Shown: piece by piece, positions 45,244 to 58,072 of the stretch | Layout: each line of letters opens with the position of its first letter | Position numbering within the stretch: the first letter of the stretch is position 1 | DNA from: Agapanthus africanus | Lineage: Eukaryota > Streptophyta > Magnoliopsida > Asparagales > Amaryllidaceae | NCBI GenBank assembly: GCA_030015575.1 | Contig: JASDDO010000004.1 | Location: 322,532,654-322,596,653 of the forward strand | Length of the DNA: 64,000 nt | Reading direction: 5' to 3' | Notes under the pieces: model-generated | Databases searched by the model: none | The model's input: only the letters and a program-made list of their open reading frames with translations | What the model was told of the DNA's origin: nothing | Made by a program: the position numbers and the translations under genes

Positions 45244-46969
45244 TGATCGCACGCTTTTAGCGTGTCGGATGTTCAAAGAATTAAAGTGTAACCGCGATCA
45301 GGACGGTGTCGCTTTGCAGCTAGCCAGTTGAGCACGGGTCGGTCCACAGGGAGATGGTGGTATCTTACCTTCTTGTCTTAGACGAGTCAATAAAGAATCT
45401 GTATGTTTGTTCGGTCTAACCTATGTGTTTATTTGCAAGTATAAAGTTGTTAAGAAAAGATACGAGATTGTAAGCTAAGAAATCCGTACTCAAAACCTTT
45501 GAGCCGAGTCTTGACCAATTGAAGCTAGAGCAATCGGCAACAACGTGGATTAGGGGATTTAAGCGCGGTATTCGTGGAATCCGGCTTATTTACCCTTGTC
45601 CTTCCGTTCTTGTCTCTTGCTTTCGCCTCCGGCCAAACCGAACGCAACCGGTCGCGGTTAGGAATCACCGTTACCTTGTCAGGGTAGGGTGCCTAACGGA
45701 GCGCTTGCGTATGGTTTGGGCGAAGTTCAAATGGAAAATAACGGGAAAAGGAATTGGCAAAGAAATGTTAACTTATAATACCGTATTTCTTCTTAACAAT
45801 AATAATTACATCATTCACAAAAAATGAACAAAAGAGAACAAAAAGAAAAGAACAAAGAAAAGAAAAGATTACAAGAAAGAAAGTGCATGAATTAAATTGC
45901 AAGTAATTAAAGACAAGGTAATAAATTGCAAGTAAGAAAAAGCGATAAAAAGAATACGAAACTAGGACTCAAGACAAGCATGTGATCAATAGCCAACCCT
46001 TAAACTTGCAAGCTCAATGAAGAGGTTGCAAGATCAAGGGAAGGGTAGAGAACGCATGTGAAATGAAGTGCTAGTCCCGTGAGAAAATACGACCCTTGAG
46101 ATCAATAACTAACCCTTAACCATTCAAGCTCAATGAAGAGGTTGAATGATCAAGAGAAAGCAAGAATCTCAAGGGGGAGCAAACTAACAAGAAAGATAAA
46201 AAACCCTCATCTTCATTAACATCCACTCAAAAGCTCTCACTACAATTTCATGGAGGAAGAATGAAGAAGAAGAAGAAAGAAGAACAAAACTACAAAAAAG
46301 AGGCTAAAGAAAAGCTCCCTTGGTTTGGCTCAGATCTGCTGTATTTATAGGCAGGAGAATAGAAATCTAGGGCAACCATCAGACCATAGACACAATTACC
46401 AGACAACCCCCAAAAGATGATGCACTGAATCCCCTGTACGGCCGCGGATCCGCCGCCAATACCCCCTATTGGCCGCGGATCCGCGCCCCTATAGTAGGGT
46501 TAGGGTGTGGTGTTTCTTGTACGGCCCTGATCTGCTGTCCCCTGTTGTCTGGTACATGTATTTTCTGATAATTTCTTCCAGAATATCAGCAGAATTCATT
46601 GTCCAAGATTGTTATCTTTTCTTCACTTTTGACTTTATCTCTCTTGAGCTCCGCGCACCCATTGATTCTTGTGCTGCCCCCTTTCGTGCTCTGTGCTTGT
46701 CCGAGACACGAATGACCACTGTCATATGTCTTGTCTCTGGAACTGGTACTTGGCACTGGACGGATATGGATGACCGGAACCCGGCTTTTATCTGCTGTGA
46801 CAGATGTTCTGTATTTGGTGTAACTGTGGAGATTTTGTTATGATTTGCAATATTTGGACTGAAAACCTGTACTCTGTAAATATGTAACAAACACAGATCA
46901 AAAGCACCTACCTATAAACACACGAGCGTAAGAATGGGCGGTATAAAATGCAGTATTCTGTTGTGAACA
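45244..46969 (-). repeat. Non-autonomous element 5' LTR
   Basis: 1726 bp, equal in length to 39145-40870 and about 99% identical by eye. Confidence 0.92.
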
Positions 46970-49900
46970 ACAGACTGCACCTCCTCCTCGTCAATTCCAT
47001 CAAGCTCAAAGGAACGTACCTCAAGTACAAAGGAACGGACAGAGGAATGCTCCTCCAGCAAGGAGGAATGTGCTGAGGCGACAGGCTTTCACAATGACTG
47101 TGAAAGAGGCTGAAGCCACCGGCCAAGTCATTACTGGTAACACTTTCTTTTCAAACATTCCTTCAGTCTATATACATATCCATACATTTTCCTTATACCT
47201 AAAACCTATCCCACATAACTTAGGTACAATCTTAGTAGCCTCACTTTCTGCTCTAGCACTCTTCGATACTGGAGCATCTCATTGCTTTATGTCGCAACGA
47301 TTCGTCCGAAATCATGCGATTCCAGTCAAACCCCTCGTATCCAGCTGGAATGTTTGTTCAGGGAACGACGTTCTAAAGGCAGTAATGAGATACGATCTGT
47401 GTCCAGTGGTCGTCTACAGTAGAGAATTCTATGCTGACTTCAAGGTGCCGGACATACCGAATTTCGATATCGTTTTGGGTATGGATTGGCTCGGAACATT
47501 CTATGCTACCATTGACTATCGTCAAAGGAGGGTAGTATTCGAGATTCCAGAGCATCCGGTCTTTTATTTCAAAAGTGGAGACTGTACCCTGGAGCCAAGT
47601 ACATACAAGGCAAAACCGAAGAAGGCAGTGATTGCAGCACTTCAAACGGAGGAAGGATCGAAGCCAGAGATAGTTCGAGAGTTCGATGATGTATTCCTGA
47701 AGAAATATCGGGTTTGACTCCCGATCGAGCTCTTGAATTCAGCATTGATTTAGTACCTGGAGCATAACCGGTGATCAAAGCACCGTATCGGTTAAGTCCG
47801 GAAGGTTTGAAGGAAGTCCGAACTCAGTTGAATGAATTATTAGTGAAAAGATGGATTCGTCCTAGCACTTCAAGTTGGGGATCGCCAGTTCTACTTGTAA
47901 AGAAGAAGAAAGGTTTATATCGAATGTGCATTGATTATAGAGCTCTGAACGATGTAAGTATAAAGAACAAATATCCACTCCCGCGCATCGATGATCTTTT
48001 CCATCAACTAAGTGAATCTTGCGTTTTCTCCAAATTAGAACTTCGTTCGGGTTATCATCAGGTGAAGATCAAACAATCTAATATCTATAAAATGGCATTC
48101 ATAACTCGCTATGGACATTACGAATTTCTTGTGATGCCATTTGGAGTGACCAACGCACCAACGATATTCATGAACTTAATGAATCAAGTTTTCCGAGAGT
48201 ACCTAGATAGGTTTGTTGTCATCTTCATAGACGACATTCTGGTGTATTCTAAGAGTCGGAAATAACATGCAGAGCACCTACGAATTGTCCTAGAAACTCT
48301 ACAACAACATCAACTCTATGCCAAGTACAGCAAATGCGAGTTTTTTTTGGACATATTGTATCAGGCGATAGAATCTCTGTGGATCCAGCTAAAGTTTCAG
48401 CAGTAAGCGAATGGCCGACACCGAAGTCAGTGAAGGACATTCGGAGTTTCTTGGGTCTAGCTGTATATTACAGAAAGTTCATTGAAGGATTTTCGAAGAT
48501 TGCAACACTCCTGACCAAGCTCATACGTAAAGATGAAGAATTCGTGTTGTCAGAAGCATGCAAACAAGCTTTCGTAAAACTCAAGTCAAGATTGACATCA
48601 ACACCTATTCTCGTTATACCGGACCAATTTGGAAGTTTCGAAGTGCATTGCGATGCATCCAGCAAGGGATTAGGATGTGTTCTACATCAGCACGGTAAGG
48701 TTGTGGCTTATACTTCAAGACAGTTGAAGATTCATGAGCGCAATTATCCGATGCATGATTTGGAGTTGGTGGCCGTTATCTTCACACTCAAGATTTGGCG
48801 CCATTATCTTCTTGGTGAACGAGTGTACATATACACAGATCACAAGAGTTTGAAATATGTGTTTACTCAGAAAGAGTTGAATATGCAGCATAGAAGATGG
48901 TTAGAACTCATGGCGGACTTCGACATTAACCTACAATATTATCCAGGGAAGATGAATGTAGTTCCTGATGCCCTTAGTCGCCAACCATTAGCACTAAATC
49001 TCACCACACAGTGGAAGCTTCAACAAGATTTGCATCAAATGGAGATTGAAGTAGTCATGCCAAGTAACGCTTCAAGTTTGATGAACTTACAAGTTCAATC
49101 TACCATTGTTAATCAGATCAAAGCAGCTCAAGCAAGTGATACTAAGTTGCAAAAGATCAGAGAACAAGTGGAAAGTGGACTTCGAATAGATTTTATCATC
49201 CATGAAGACAAATCTTTGAGATATGGCAGTAGATTGTGTGTACTAAAAGGTTTTGTGCGAGAAGAGTTGATGAAAAAAGCTCATAGCTCTCCTTATTCAG
49301 TACACCCTGGAGGTACAAAGATGTACAAAGATCTGTGTTAAAATTACTGGTGGTATGAAATGAAGCGTTAATTAGCTAGAAGCGTCGCTAAATGCTTGGT
49401 GTGTCAGCAAGTAAAGACTGAATATCACATGACAGCTGGATTACTTCAACCGTTACCTATCCCAGAATGGAAGTGGCAACACATCATAATAGATTTCGTG
49501 ACTGCACTCCCTCGCAGCACGAAGGGTAACAATGCGGTATGGGTTATCGTGGATCGACTCACAAAGTTGGCTCACTTTATTCCATTTCGAGTTGGCCAAT
49601 CTACTGAGACACTAGTAAAGAAGTACATGGAGGTAAGAATCTAAGTAAGATTTAAACTCTTCAAATATGTACTATCTCTGATACCCATGAACCCATGCAG
49701 GAAATCGTGAGATTGCATGGGGTACCGGTTTGCATTGTTTCCGATCGTGACACAAGATTTCGATCGTAATTTTGGCAAAATCTGCAAGTTAGCTTGGGAA
49801 TAAGTCTGAACTTCAGCACAGCTTATCATCCACAAATAGATGGCTAGTCTGAGCGAACGATTCAGATCTTAGAAGATATGCTCAGAGCGTGTATGCTAGA

Positions 49901-50600
49901 CTTCGAAAAATCGTGGGAAGATCACCTATATCTTGTGGAGTTTTCATACAACAACAGCTACCAAGAAAGTATCGGAATGGCTCCTTTTGCAGCACTTTAT
50001 GGAAGGAAGTGTCGATCGCCATTATGTTAGGACGACATCGGAGATAGAGAACTCCTTAGACCCGAGATGATAGTAGCAACTGTTGACGTAGTTCGTACTA
50101 TCAGGGAAAGAATGCGCATAGCCCAAGATCGACATAAGAACTGGGCATATGCAAAGCGCCGTCACTTGGAGTTTCAACCGGGAGAACATGTATTTCTGAA
50201 GATATCTTCGAACCGTGGAGTGATTCATTTTGGAAGACGGGGTAAGCTTAGTCCGAGGTATATTGGATCGTTCGACATACTCGAACGAGTTGGTGAAGTG
50301 GCTTATCGCTTGGCACTTCCACCTTCATTGGAAGGAGTGCACAATGTATTCCACATATCCCAACTCAGAAGGTATGCGAGTGACCCCAGCCATATTCTAA
50401 ATCACTCTGAGCTTACTTATCTTGTGAGCAACAACCTGTTGAGATCCTGGATAGAAAGGTGAAGTCACTTCGGAACAAGAAAGTCAATTTGGTTCGAGTG
50501 ACGTGGAGAAAAGACACTCCAGGAGAATCAACATGGGAAAGGGAAGATGAGATGCGTGCAAGATATTCTCATTTATTTGTAAACCAGTCCTTAAAATAAA
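46970..50600 (+). pseudogene. Tekay pol region (protease, reverse transcriptase, RNase H, integrase, chromodomain-like end)
   Basis: The domains are recognisable in order and all belong to the chromovirus type. Protease has a DTGASH motif near 47260, and reverse transcriptase spans about 47771-48330 with a FIDDILVYS site near 48225. RNase H covers about 48600-48990 with a YTDHKSLKYVF motif, and the integrase zinc and core regions lie from about 49230 to 50000. A C-terminal domain with a WEREDEMRARY-like chromodomain segment is near 50530-50570. It is a broken fossil with several interruptions. Confidence 0.88.
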
Positions 50601-50641
50601 TTGTAAATTTCGAGAACGAAATTTTTGTAAGGAGGGTAGAC

Positions 50642-53447
50642 TGTAACAACTCCAATTTCAATGTATAGAAAATTGTTTAAAAGTTAATGTATAATTATGG
50701 TATTTGCAATCCTGTGTACGCTATAAATATTTGTTTTACTTTAGAACAGTAAGAAAGTACTTGTAGCACATTGGTAAAGCCTTGCACCGCTGTGACGTAG
50801 CCCTTGTGATCGAATCCCCCCAGCCACATTATCTTTTTAATTAATTTTCTTTTAATCTTTTAGAAGCTCAAGAGTTTGCACGTACACTACACGTAATATG
50901 ATAAGTTACAGATTAATCAAACATGTGCACGAGGGTATGTGAAGCATGAGGGACACATGGCACAAATCCAAGGCCATTCCGTTCAAGACCGACGAGATCT
51001 CCATAAAGACCGGTACCGCCGGGTAGGACCGTAGGTAATGCCCTCATATTTTTACCCGAGCACCTCTTCAGCTACCCCCACTAACCCTACATTGTTTATT
51101 TTCTCTGCATTCATTCAGAGCATAATAAAATACTATTTAATCCTATTTTTAATGCAAATTTCAATGCAATCTTTAACCCTCTGAACCCTAATTTTTCCTA
51201 TAAATACTACACCATATTTCATTCATTCTCACTCAGAAATTCACTGCCAAAACTCTCAAAAATTCCCCAGTCCTCTTAGTGTGCAAGTGGAGTTAGCGAA
51301 CGGTGAAGTTCCAGCGACGTTCCAAGGTGTTTCTGGTGACGAAACGACGCCCCGAAGCCTTCCTTAGTTTCCCCTCTTCTTTCTCTTGTCCAAAAGCCAG
51401 TAAGTCCCCTCTCCCCCTCTCATCTTCTATTCTAAAAAACTTTCAATTCTAAAACCCGACGGAAACGGAGTTAATCCGACTTCCGATTCGGTTTTTCTTT
51501 AAAAATGTTATTTCGCTTAAACAATCAATACCATACTCTTATATAATGTTTAACAAATATTAACAAACACATTAAAACAAGTTTTATCTCAAAAGAATCT
51601 CTATTGCAACTTTTATTGTATTTTTACGGTAAAATACCGCATACTTTATATTTCGTCATAAAACAATATAAAACTTGTATTACTTTTAGATAACTCACGA
51701 GGTAATGACCTATCTCATCACAACACATATTTTTGACATAGCACGATGAAGTTTTGGGAATATATTCATGGGATAATACGACTTTACAAATAAATATCAT
51801 CCACTTATAAAACCATTTCTTTAAAAAGTGTATTAAACAATTCATTACAATTGCGCCTCTACAACCCACTTTTGGGGATCCCTTTCGGGATGGTGCGGAT
51901 TATCGCACATTCTCAGGCCTACTAGAGCGAGATGCAGACCTCCAGGAGTATTCGATCTCGATGGAATTTTAATGCATTTTTCTTTAGAAAATAAAATTTC
52001 TATAAGAAAATAAATAAAATTTATTTTATTAAATATATATAAATCTATTATCAAAATATCTATTTTAATTATATTATATAAATATTCCAAGTTTTCTAAA
52101 TCAAAGGAATCACCATTACATGAAAATACCATCCAAATACAAAACAATTCCAATATTTCAATAAAATACCATATATTATGAAAATTAGGTTCTACTCACT
52201 AGAAATTTCACTTTTATAAAATATAATCTATGAAAACCCAAAAGACGATAATTAAATACTTGAGGTGTATTTTGAAATTATACCGAAATTATTTTTACAT
52301 AAAACCCTCTCAAATTATACTAAATTACAATAAGAACCCTAGTAAACATAGGTTTAAGTGAGACCAGTCTCTTGAGTTTCAGGGAGCCGGAGAATATGCG
52401 TGCTTGCCTATTTAAGATATACAATCTAACAAACGGTATTATTAACATGGTAATTGTCTTGGAAAAAAGACATAAATCCTGCCGTCCTTGTGCAGCAGTT
52501 ACCGATAACTTCAAAACTAATTCAGGATTTCAAGTCCTTTTCAAAGTATCTGACTCAGACTGAGTCTCAATTTAATCAATCTGACTTGAATGTGATTCAA
52601 GTATAAACTGCAATACAACATGAATCCATAAATCCGTATATTCAATCTATATCAATTTACATTGACCGAACCGAACCATGGATATACTCCGTTTACATGA
52701 CTCTCCATTTATATCCATTCCATTTACTGAAATTATGGTTTCAGCAAGTCATCCATCTATATAACAAAACCATACAATCAATACAAAAGATACTGCGGGG
52801 TTTATAAAGGGTAGATTGGTATGGAAGGTGTTAGAAGTGGCACGAGACTGTAACCATAATACACCTAACCTGAATATCCATTGACGTTGTACCGTGGCTG
52901 AACGGTTCCTTGTGCTCCGTATTCCTTAGTCTCCGGAATAGTGGGAATCCTCTCGTATACACTGGTATTTTCTGTACCAAGCTACAAACAACAGCGTTAA
53001 TAATATAATCAAATATTATAAGATATATTCTCTTTCTGTCTATTCTATCTCTACTCATCTTTGGGACTTACCGAGCGATTGTTCGCTGACGACATTCCTT
53101 TCTTCTTTCTTTGGAATGTTGTCAGGTGTTTCGGACGCATTAGAGACCGGGCTCGGCACTGAGGATTTGGAGCAGTTTGCTTTTGACCTGGAGCTTTAGA
53201 CACTTGAACATATTTATTTCATTTCAGTTATGCCATTGTTTAGGCATCGCTTTCTATTCATGTATTTACATTTCAGTTGTACTTGTAAAAGAAAGTTTAA
53301 TAAATAAATTTGCTGTTCATTTACATTCATGTCTCTTGTGTACTTTACTTTATATTGTTTAGATACGCTTAGCGTGTTTACTTCTGAGTAAATACGTAAC
53401 GGCCTTGTCGCGTCCTCTTGCCGTACACCGGGAAGCGGGACATGACA
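50642..53447 (+). repeat. Tekay right LTR
   Basis: It begins TGTAACAACTCC just after a purine tract and ends GGGACATGACA, 2806 bp. A TATA-like CCTATAAATACT lies near 51197. It holds the unoccupied version of the CACTA-1 target near 52390, and a tRNA-like segment near 50763-50820. Confidence 0.85.
50763..50822 (+). repeat. tRNA-like pol III boxes inside the Tekay LTR (SINE candidate)
   Basis: TAGCACATTGG near 50765 fits a pol III A box, and TGATCGAATCC near 50807 is close to a B box. Their spacing is tRNA-like. The sequence is probably a small SINE head, but it may be chance. It is not a functional tRNA: I cannot fold a cloverleaf. Confidence 0.35.
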
Positions 53448-53716
53448 ATTTATTTTCACAGTTTTATTTCTATTGATGTGAGCCCATATTGGGACGTGAT
53501 TCAGATACTATTGTTTATTCGTTTCCGCTATATGCATTTCTTGGTTTTATTTATTATGGCAGATGGACATGTGTTAGCTAAATTATATTTTACTGTTCTT
53601 GATATCCGATTGACAACCGTAATATGACTGTGGAGGGATGATTCCTAACCATAGCTAGCATGGCTGGCTCTGTCACATGCTGTAGTTACGTATCTTGGGA
53701 AGCGGGGCGTGACAAT
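53448..53716 (+). repeat. 3' end of another LTR
   Basis: The segment ends GGGAAGCGGGGCGTGACA, like the end of the Tekay LTR immediately before it, but the rest differs. It is read as a truncated LTR of a related family. Confidence 0.5.
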
Positions 53717-53764
53717 AATTATATATACTTTTTTTCAAAGTTTAGTTTTGTTTAGAAAAGTCGT

Positions 53765-55286
53765 ATTTTAAAAAACCATATTTTTATTTTCTTTCGAGAC
53801 CGAATTCTCCGTGAGTAACTCTGCATCTTGCTCTGCTATACCAAAAATGTGCGATAATCTACACCATCCATTAGCAGGTCCCCTAACGAGGGTTGCAGAG
53901 ACGCAATTGCAAAGAAATTAAAATATCGATCTAAAAGAAACCCTTTTTGTAAAACTATGGTATTTTAATGAAAAACTTATACTCTGAATTAACCATCTAC
54001 TTAGAACATCGTGCTATGAATCAAAAGTGTGCGTGTGCGGTAGGTCGTTACCTCGTGAATTTTCCTAAAGGTATATATGCTAATTATCGAATAAGAGATA
54101 CTTTTTAAGTTCATGGTATTTTGGCGTTACATGCATTCTAGGCTAGTTTTAACAATAACAAACTTTCATTTTAAATTCATATGATACGTAGGTGAAATAT
54201 GACATGTAATTGGTGGTATGATGGCAAGTGATAATTTCTTGTTAATACTAATATGAAACTATAATGGATATGTTAAAACTTTACAACAATTACATTAATA
54301 ATGATGTTAGCCACTAAAAATCGTATTTTGATGGTGATGTAATAAAGGGCAAAAATAGAAGTCAAGAGAGTTGAGACTTACAAATTTGAGTGTATGATAG
54401 AAAGAAAAAAAGGAGATAGGGATGGAGATTTACGGTTTCCTCTTGTACTCGTACAAGTGAGAAAAAGAAGAGAAGAAGTCTCGGTTGGGAAACCGAGAGC
54501 TACGGTGCGAGGAGACTTGAGCTTGGGTTCGATTACGCGCACAAGAACATACTCTAGGTAACTAACGCGCGGAGGAATAAATTTGAGTGACGGAGTCGGC
54601 TTAAATTTGTGCGCTTAACTTTCTTTGCTTGAGTAAGGCTTGAGAGAGAGAATTTTGAGTGGTATTTTCAGAATAATGTAGGAGAAGAACTAAAGGGAAA
54701 GACTAGATATTTATAGGGGAAAATATATGTGTAGAGCAAATTAATGGGATACTAAAAATGTATTAAAAGTGAGTGTAAAATGGGTAGATGAAGGTCTGAG
54801 GTTCTCTGGTTAATTTTAGAAAAATCAAATAGGAAAAAGAAGAAGGAGTGGGGAGCTAAAGGGATGCACAGGTAAAAAATGGGGGGATTTGGGGTCATAT
54901 CAACCGCCGGTGGCGTCAAAATGAGAAAACCGGCAGTCCAAAAGTGGAGTTTGGTCTCGGAGTTCGTGCAGTGCATTCATCTGGGTATTTATGTCTTATT
55001 TTTATTGTTTGATTTATTTGCAACTCTTCGTTTCTCCGTGTAATGCACGTGCAACTCTTAGACTTCCGAAAAAAATTAAAAAGAAAAATATTAAAATAAT
55101 TGGAACTGATGAAATTCAAACATACAGGCTATGAGACAGCAGAGAAAAGGCTTAACCAGTCAGTTATAAGGAATTTCTTGTACATAAGTTATCAAAAATA
55201 ACTTATAATTCGAAACCAGAACAGAAATACACTCTTGTATTAATATTGGATCAATAAAAGTGTATAGAAATTTTATGGTTGTTACA
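53765..55286 (-). repeat. Inverted Tekay-related LTR
   Basis: In reverse orientation it starts TGTAACAACC at 55286, has a TATAAATA-like box near 54705, and aligns with the right LTR over 51660-51985 (matching 53770-54100 here). With the right LTR it forms a large imperfect inverted repeat. No internal region is attached. It is a solo or partial LTR. Confidence 0.7.
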
Positions 55287-56268
55287 TACACACATCACAC
55301 CACAGAATAAGTTTGCATGATCGATCAATCGGAGATTCACTCGTGTCAAAGCGAGAGGTTCACTCGTGTGATAATTAACGGCATGTTTGTCCGCGGCAGC
55401 CGGAGATCAGATTCCCCACAATCGATATACCTCCGTCCAACATTGGGCGGGGATCTGTACAATGTCTGACAAGCGAATGCATCCATCTCAATGGATGGCA
55501 AAAAACAGTCTACACCCTCAATTCTTGATTGAACATCAAACCTTATATTTGAGATGTCTGCATCATATATATAGACATAAATTGATGGCTCTTTGGTACT
55601 TCATGAATTTTGATGAATTTCACATTGTCATGACATAGATACGACGAATATATTAAGTTATAATGGTATATGAAAAATAGTTTATTGAAAATTCAATGTA
55701 CAATTAATATATTCTTAATTTATCCTTTGCAACACAATTACATGAGTTTATTAATTTGACCCTCCAAGAAAACATTGTTTTGAGAAACTATGTGCTGAGT
55801 GAGTAGACCATACTTTGACCTGTCTGAGCTGGACTGGACACAGTGCAAATGAAGATGATCACTAATCAATCCATTAATTTTGGTCATATGGCCAAATGGC
55901 ACATGCATGCATGGAAAAGACATTGTACCAATGCAAGTTGATTCCAGGGACCAACTAGAATCAGGAGTAGGTTTTGTCCTACACAGCAAAGTGAGTATAT
56001 ACATATTTAATATATAACCAGAATCCAAAACCTTAGAAGGTAGTATATATTAATTTTGACTCAAATTTGACCTAAAATTAAAATTGCCTTTTATCAATTT
56101 GCATAGAGTGGATGCTTATTTATCAATTGTTGTTATGAGCTATATGGGCTTGCGCTCAACCGCGGCTTCCAAGCAGCACTCGCGAGGGTAAAACAAAAGG
56201 TCGGGGCCCCAGGTCTAGGTTGGAGTAGCTCCCACCATCCTAGGATGGGTCACACGACTGCAATCATA
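55287..56268. repeat. RepA copy 2
   Basis: The direct-orientation partner of 2027-2748, with about 245 extra bases at 55985-56232. The minus-strand frame shared with copy 1 ends at 55738, and an acceptor-like TTTGCTGTGTAG precedes it near 55990, so it might be an exon. The protein is not recognised. The repeat is cut at 56268 by CACTA 2. Confidence 0.75.
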
Positions 56269-56281
56269 CACTACTAAAATA

Positions 56282-56480
56282 GGGGGTTGCCCCTACAGGG
56301 GCAGATTTAGTTTGGCCCTACGGATTAATCCGTAGGGCCAAAAGGTTTAATCCGTAGGGCCAAAAGGTTTCCCCTACGGTCCTTACATATTTATTTAAAA
56401 ATATTAAATCTTAAATTGTTGTTTGCCCCTACGGAGCCACAAACCAAGAACCTACGGATTTATCCATAGGGGCATCTAAA
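56282..56480. repeat. CACTA-2 subterminal repeats
   Basis: About six CCCCTACGG/CCGTAGGGG-type units, with a CCGTAGGGCCAAAAGGTTT segment repeated twice in tandem at about 56330-56370. They are homologous to 24160-24361 in reverse. Confidence 0.85.
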
Positions 56481-56808
56481 TAGGGATTTAAGTAAAAAGG
56501 CACAGATTGATCCCTACGCTGATTATTTCTAAATATTATTTTCTCACTGCGTGCGAACCCAAATCCCCAAACCCTCGTTCCCGCCGATCGCCGTTCTCGT
56601 CGTCGCCGTTCTCGTCGTCGCCAGCGCCGGCCGATTCGTCGCCGCCACCGCCTGCTTCTTCCTCATCTCCGTTTTCGTCGTCGCCTCTTTTCGTCGTCGC
56701 CTCCGATCGATCGTCGCCTCTGCACAGGTTAGGAAATCTTCAATTAAACAAATTTTTGATTGTTTTAGGGCTATGGTTCATGGTTTGGGTACCGATGAGT
56801 CATCGGTT

Positions 56809-57001
56809 GGGGTTAGCGTTAGGGTTAGGGCTGGGGCTGGGGCTGGGGCTGCGGTTGCGGTTGGGGTTCGGCAGGGGGTTGCGGTTGCGGTTGGGGTTGG
56901 GGTTAGGGTTAGGGTTGGGGTTCGGCTGGGGTTGGGGCTGGGGCTGGTGGTAGGGTTAGGGTTAGGATTGGGGCTGGGGCTGGTGGTAGGGTTAGGGTTA
57001 G
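56809..57001. repeat. Telomere-like minisatellite in CACTA 2
   Basis: Irregular units of GGTTAGGGTTAGGG, GGGGCTGGGGCTG and GCGGTTGCGGTTG type. It is the counterpart of 23646-23885. The long open frames across it on both strands are repeat artefacts. Confidence 0.8.
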
Positions 57002-57564
57002 AAACCACTTCTTGACATTATTGATAGCAAAACTTAATTCATCTATGAGGATTCCAGTTTCCAAGGACCAAAGAAAGTAAAATGTTTTGATACAGGAGAT
57101 CATTAATGATATATTTTACAAGGAGCAACATATATAAATCATTCAATGGTTATAACCGCTCATTGGTTAATTTGGTGTGAAATCTTTGAAATTAGTATAC
57201 TTAACGGTTATAAGATGCCGGTATGGCCCGAACTAAGACTAACTCTACAAGAGTGTCGGATGCTGATAAGCCAGTCAATAAGTAAAGGGTGTTATGAGCA
57301 ATTAACCTTGACTTCATTTCTTGTTTCTTTTTCTGTAAATTTGATAGATATATCATGAAAACAAACCTTTAATTGAGATCAAGATAAGCTCTATGACGCG
57401 AGAAACCAACGACATTATCTTAGAATTGTGGTTGTCGAATTTGTTAAGGAAGTAGTCTATAAAAGAGAAGGGGGTCACTGCTTGCATCCTCCATTTGAGG
57501 GTGCCGAGAACTAGAAGCTCCGTTCTTTGTATAGTTTTACCTTCAAATATGTACTTGGCCTCAC
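57002..57564. other. CACTA-2 internal spacer, no gene seen
   Basis: AT-rich DNA between the telomere-like array and the 584-bp unit. No supported coding region is visible. Confidence 0.45.
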
Positions 57565-58072
57565 CAATCTTACCCCCGACAGCCGGAACACACACATACA
57601 ACAAGAATGCACAACAAACGCATAATTAGAGAGTGATTCGAGATGTTCAAGTTAAAACCAATATATGATACTCGATGATAATATGAAACCTTCATATTCT
57701 CATCAATACTCATATATGAAACTAAAAACGCCACTTAGTCCCCGTCTATCGGTTAACATACGTGCGATATTCGTCGTGACATAGAACTATACGAAGGTTG
57801 TTAAATATCGGACGGTATAGCTTGATACTAACAACCGTCGTATAGTCTATGCGACGAGAAGATTCAATCGTATGGTAATCGATAGATTTGTCCCGTGTGG
57901 ACAAGTTAGGAATGTATAAAGCAAACACCTTCATTCACTTGTGTTTTCATCCGTTTCAAGATATTTCGTCGGTACCTTTCCGCTGGTTCTCTGTGTATAA
58001 AGATAGATTAGATGTTCATTTCAACGTTGTTTCACAGCTTTGAAATGATTATCTATTCTATTACAATGTACT
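57565..58072. repeat. 584-bp CACTA unit, inverted, first part
   Basis: This is the reverse complement of the tandem unit at 21246-22554. It breaks off at GTACT (58068-58072), the target duplication of the solo LTR, and resumes at 61972 with the same GTACT, continuing to 62041. Confidence 0.85.

Larger units (their letters stand above)
39145..46969 (-). mobile_element. Non-autonomous LTR retrotransposon related to Athila
   Basis: It lies in reverse orientation with 1726-bp LTRs (39145-40870 and 45244-46969). The LTRs differ at about 17 places by eye, near 1%, which suggests an age of a few hundred thousand to under one million years. The flanks ACCGA and ACAGA look like a 5-bp target duplication with one change. 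The primer-binding site is the same tRNA-Asp type as in Athila, and the 3' noncoding region and leader share blocks with it. It has no protease, reverse transcriptase or integrase. One open frame of 563 residues occupies the place of gag-pol. It probably relies on Athila-type proteins made elsewhere. Confidence 0.9.
4034..53447 (+). mobile_element. Ty3/Gypsy Tekay-group chromovirus, old and broken, hosting all nested insertions to 53447
   Basis: This is the oldest frame of the region. The parts in order are a partial left LTR (4034-4529 and 24370-25402), gag (25604-26404 and 38825-39144), pol (46970-50600), a purine-rich tract just before 50642, and the right LTR (50642-53447). The reverse transcriptase and integrase types and a chromodomain-like C-terminus point to the Tekay/Del group. 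Three large insertions sit inside: a CACTA element in the left LTR, a Copia element in gag, and a non-autonomous Athila relative between gag and protease. It also carries perhaps six to ten small breaks. The two LTRs look roughly 8-10% different by eye, which suggests an age of several million years. I see no flanking duplication. Confidence 0.85.

Noticed and set aside
56507-57015. Open frames on both strands with Gly/Val/Leu or Pro/Thr/Asn runs
   Set aside because: They are translations of the telomere-like and GCC-rich minisatellites of CACTA 2, not a gene.
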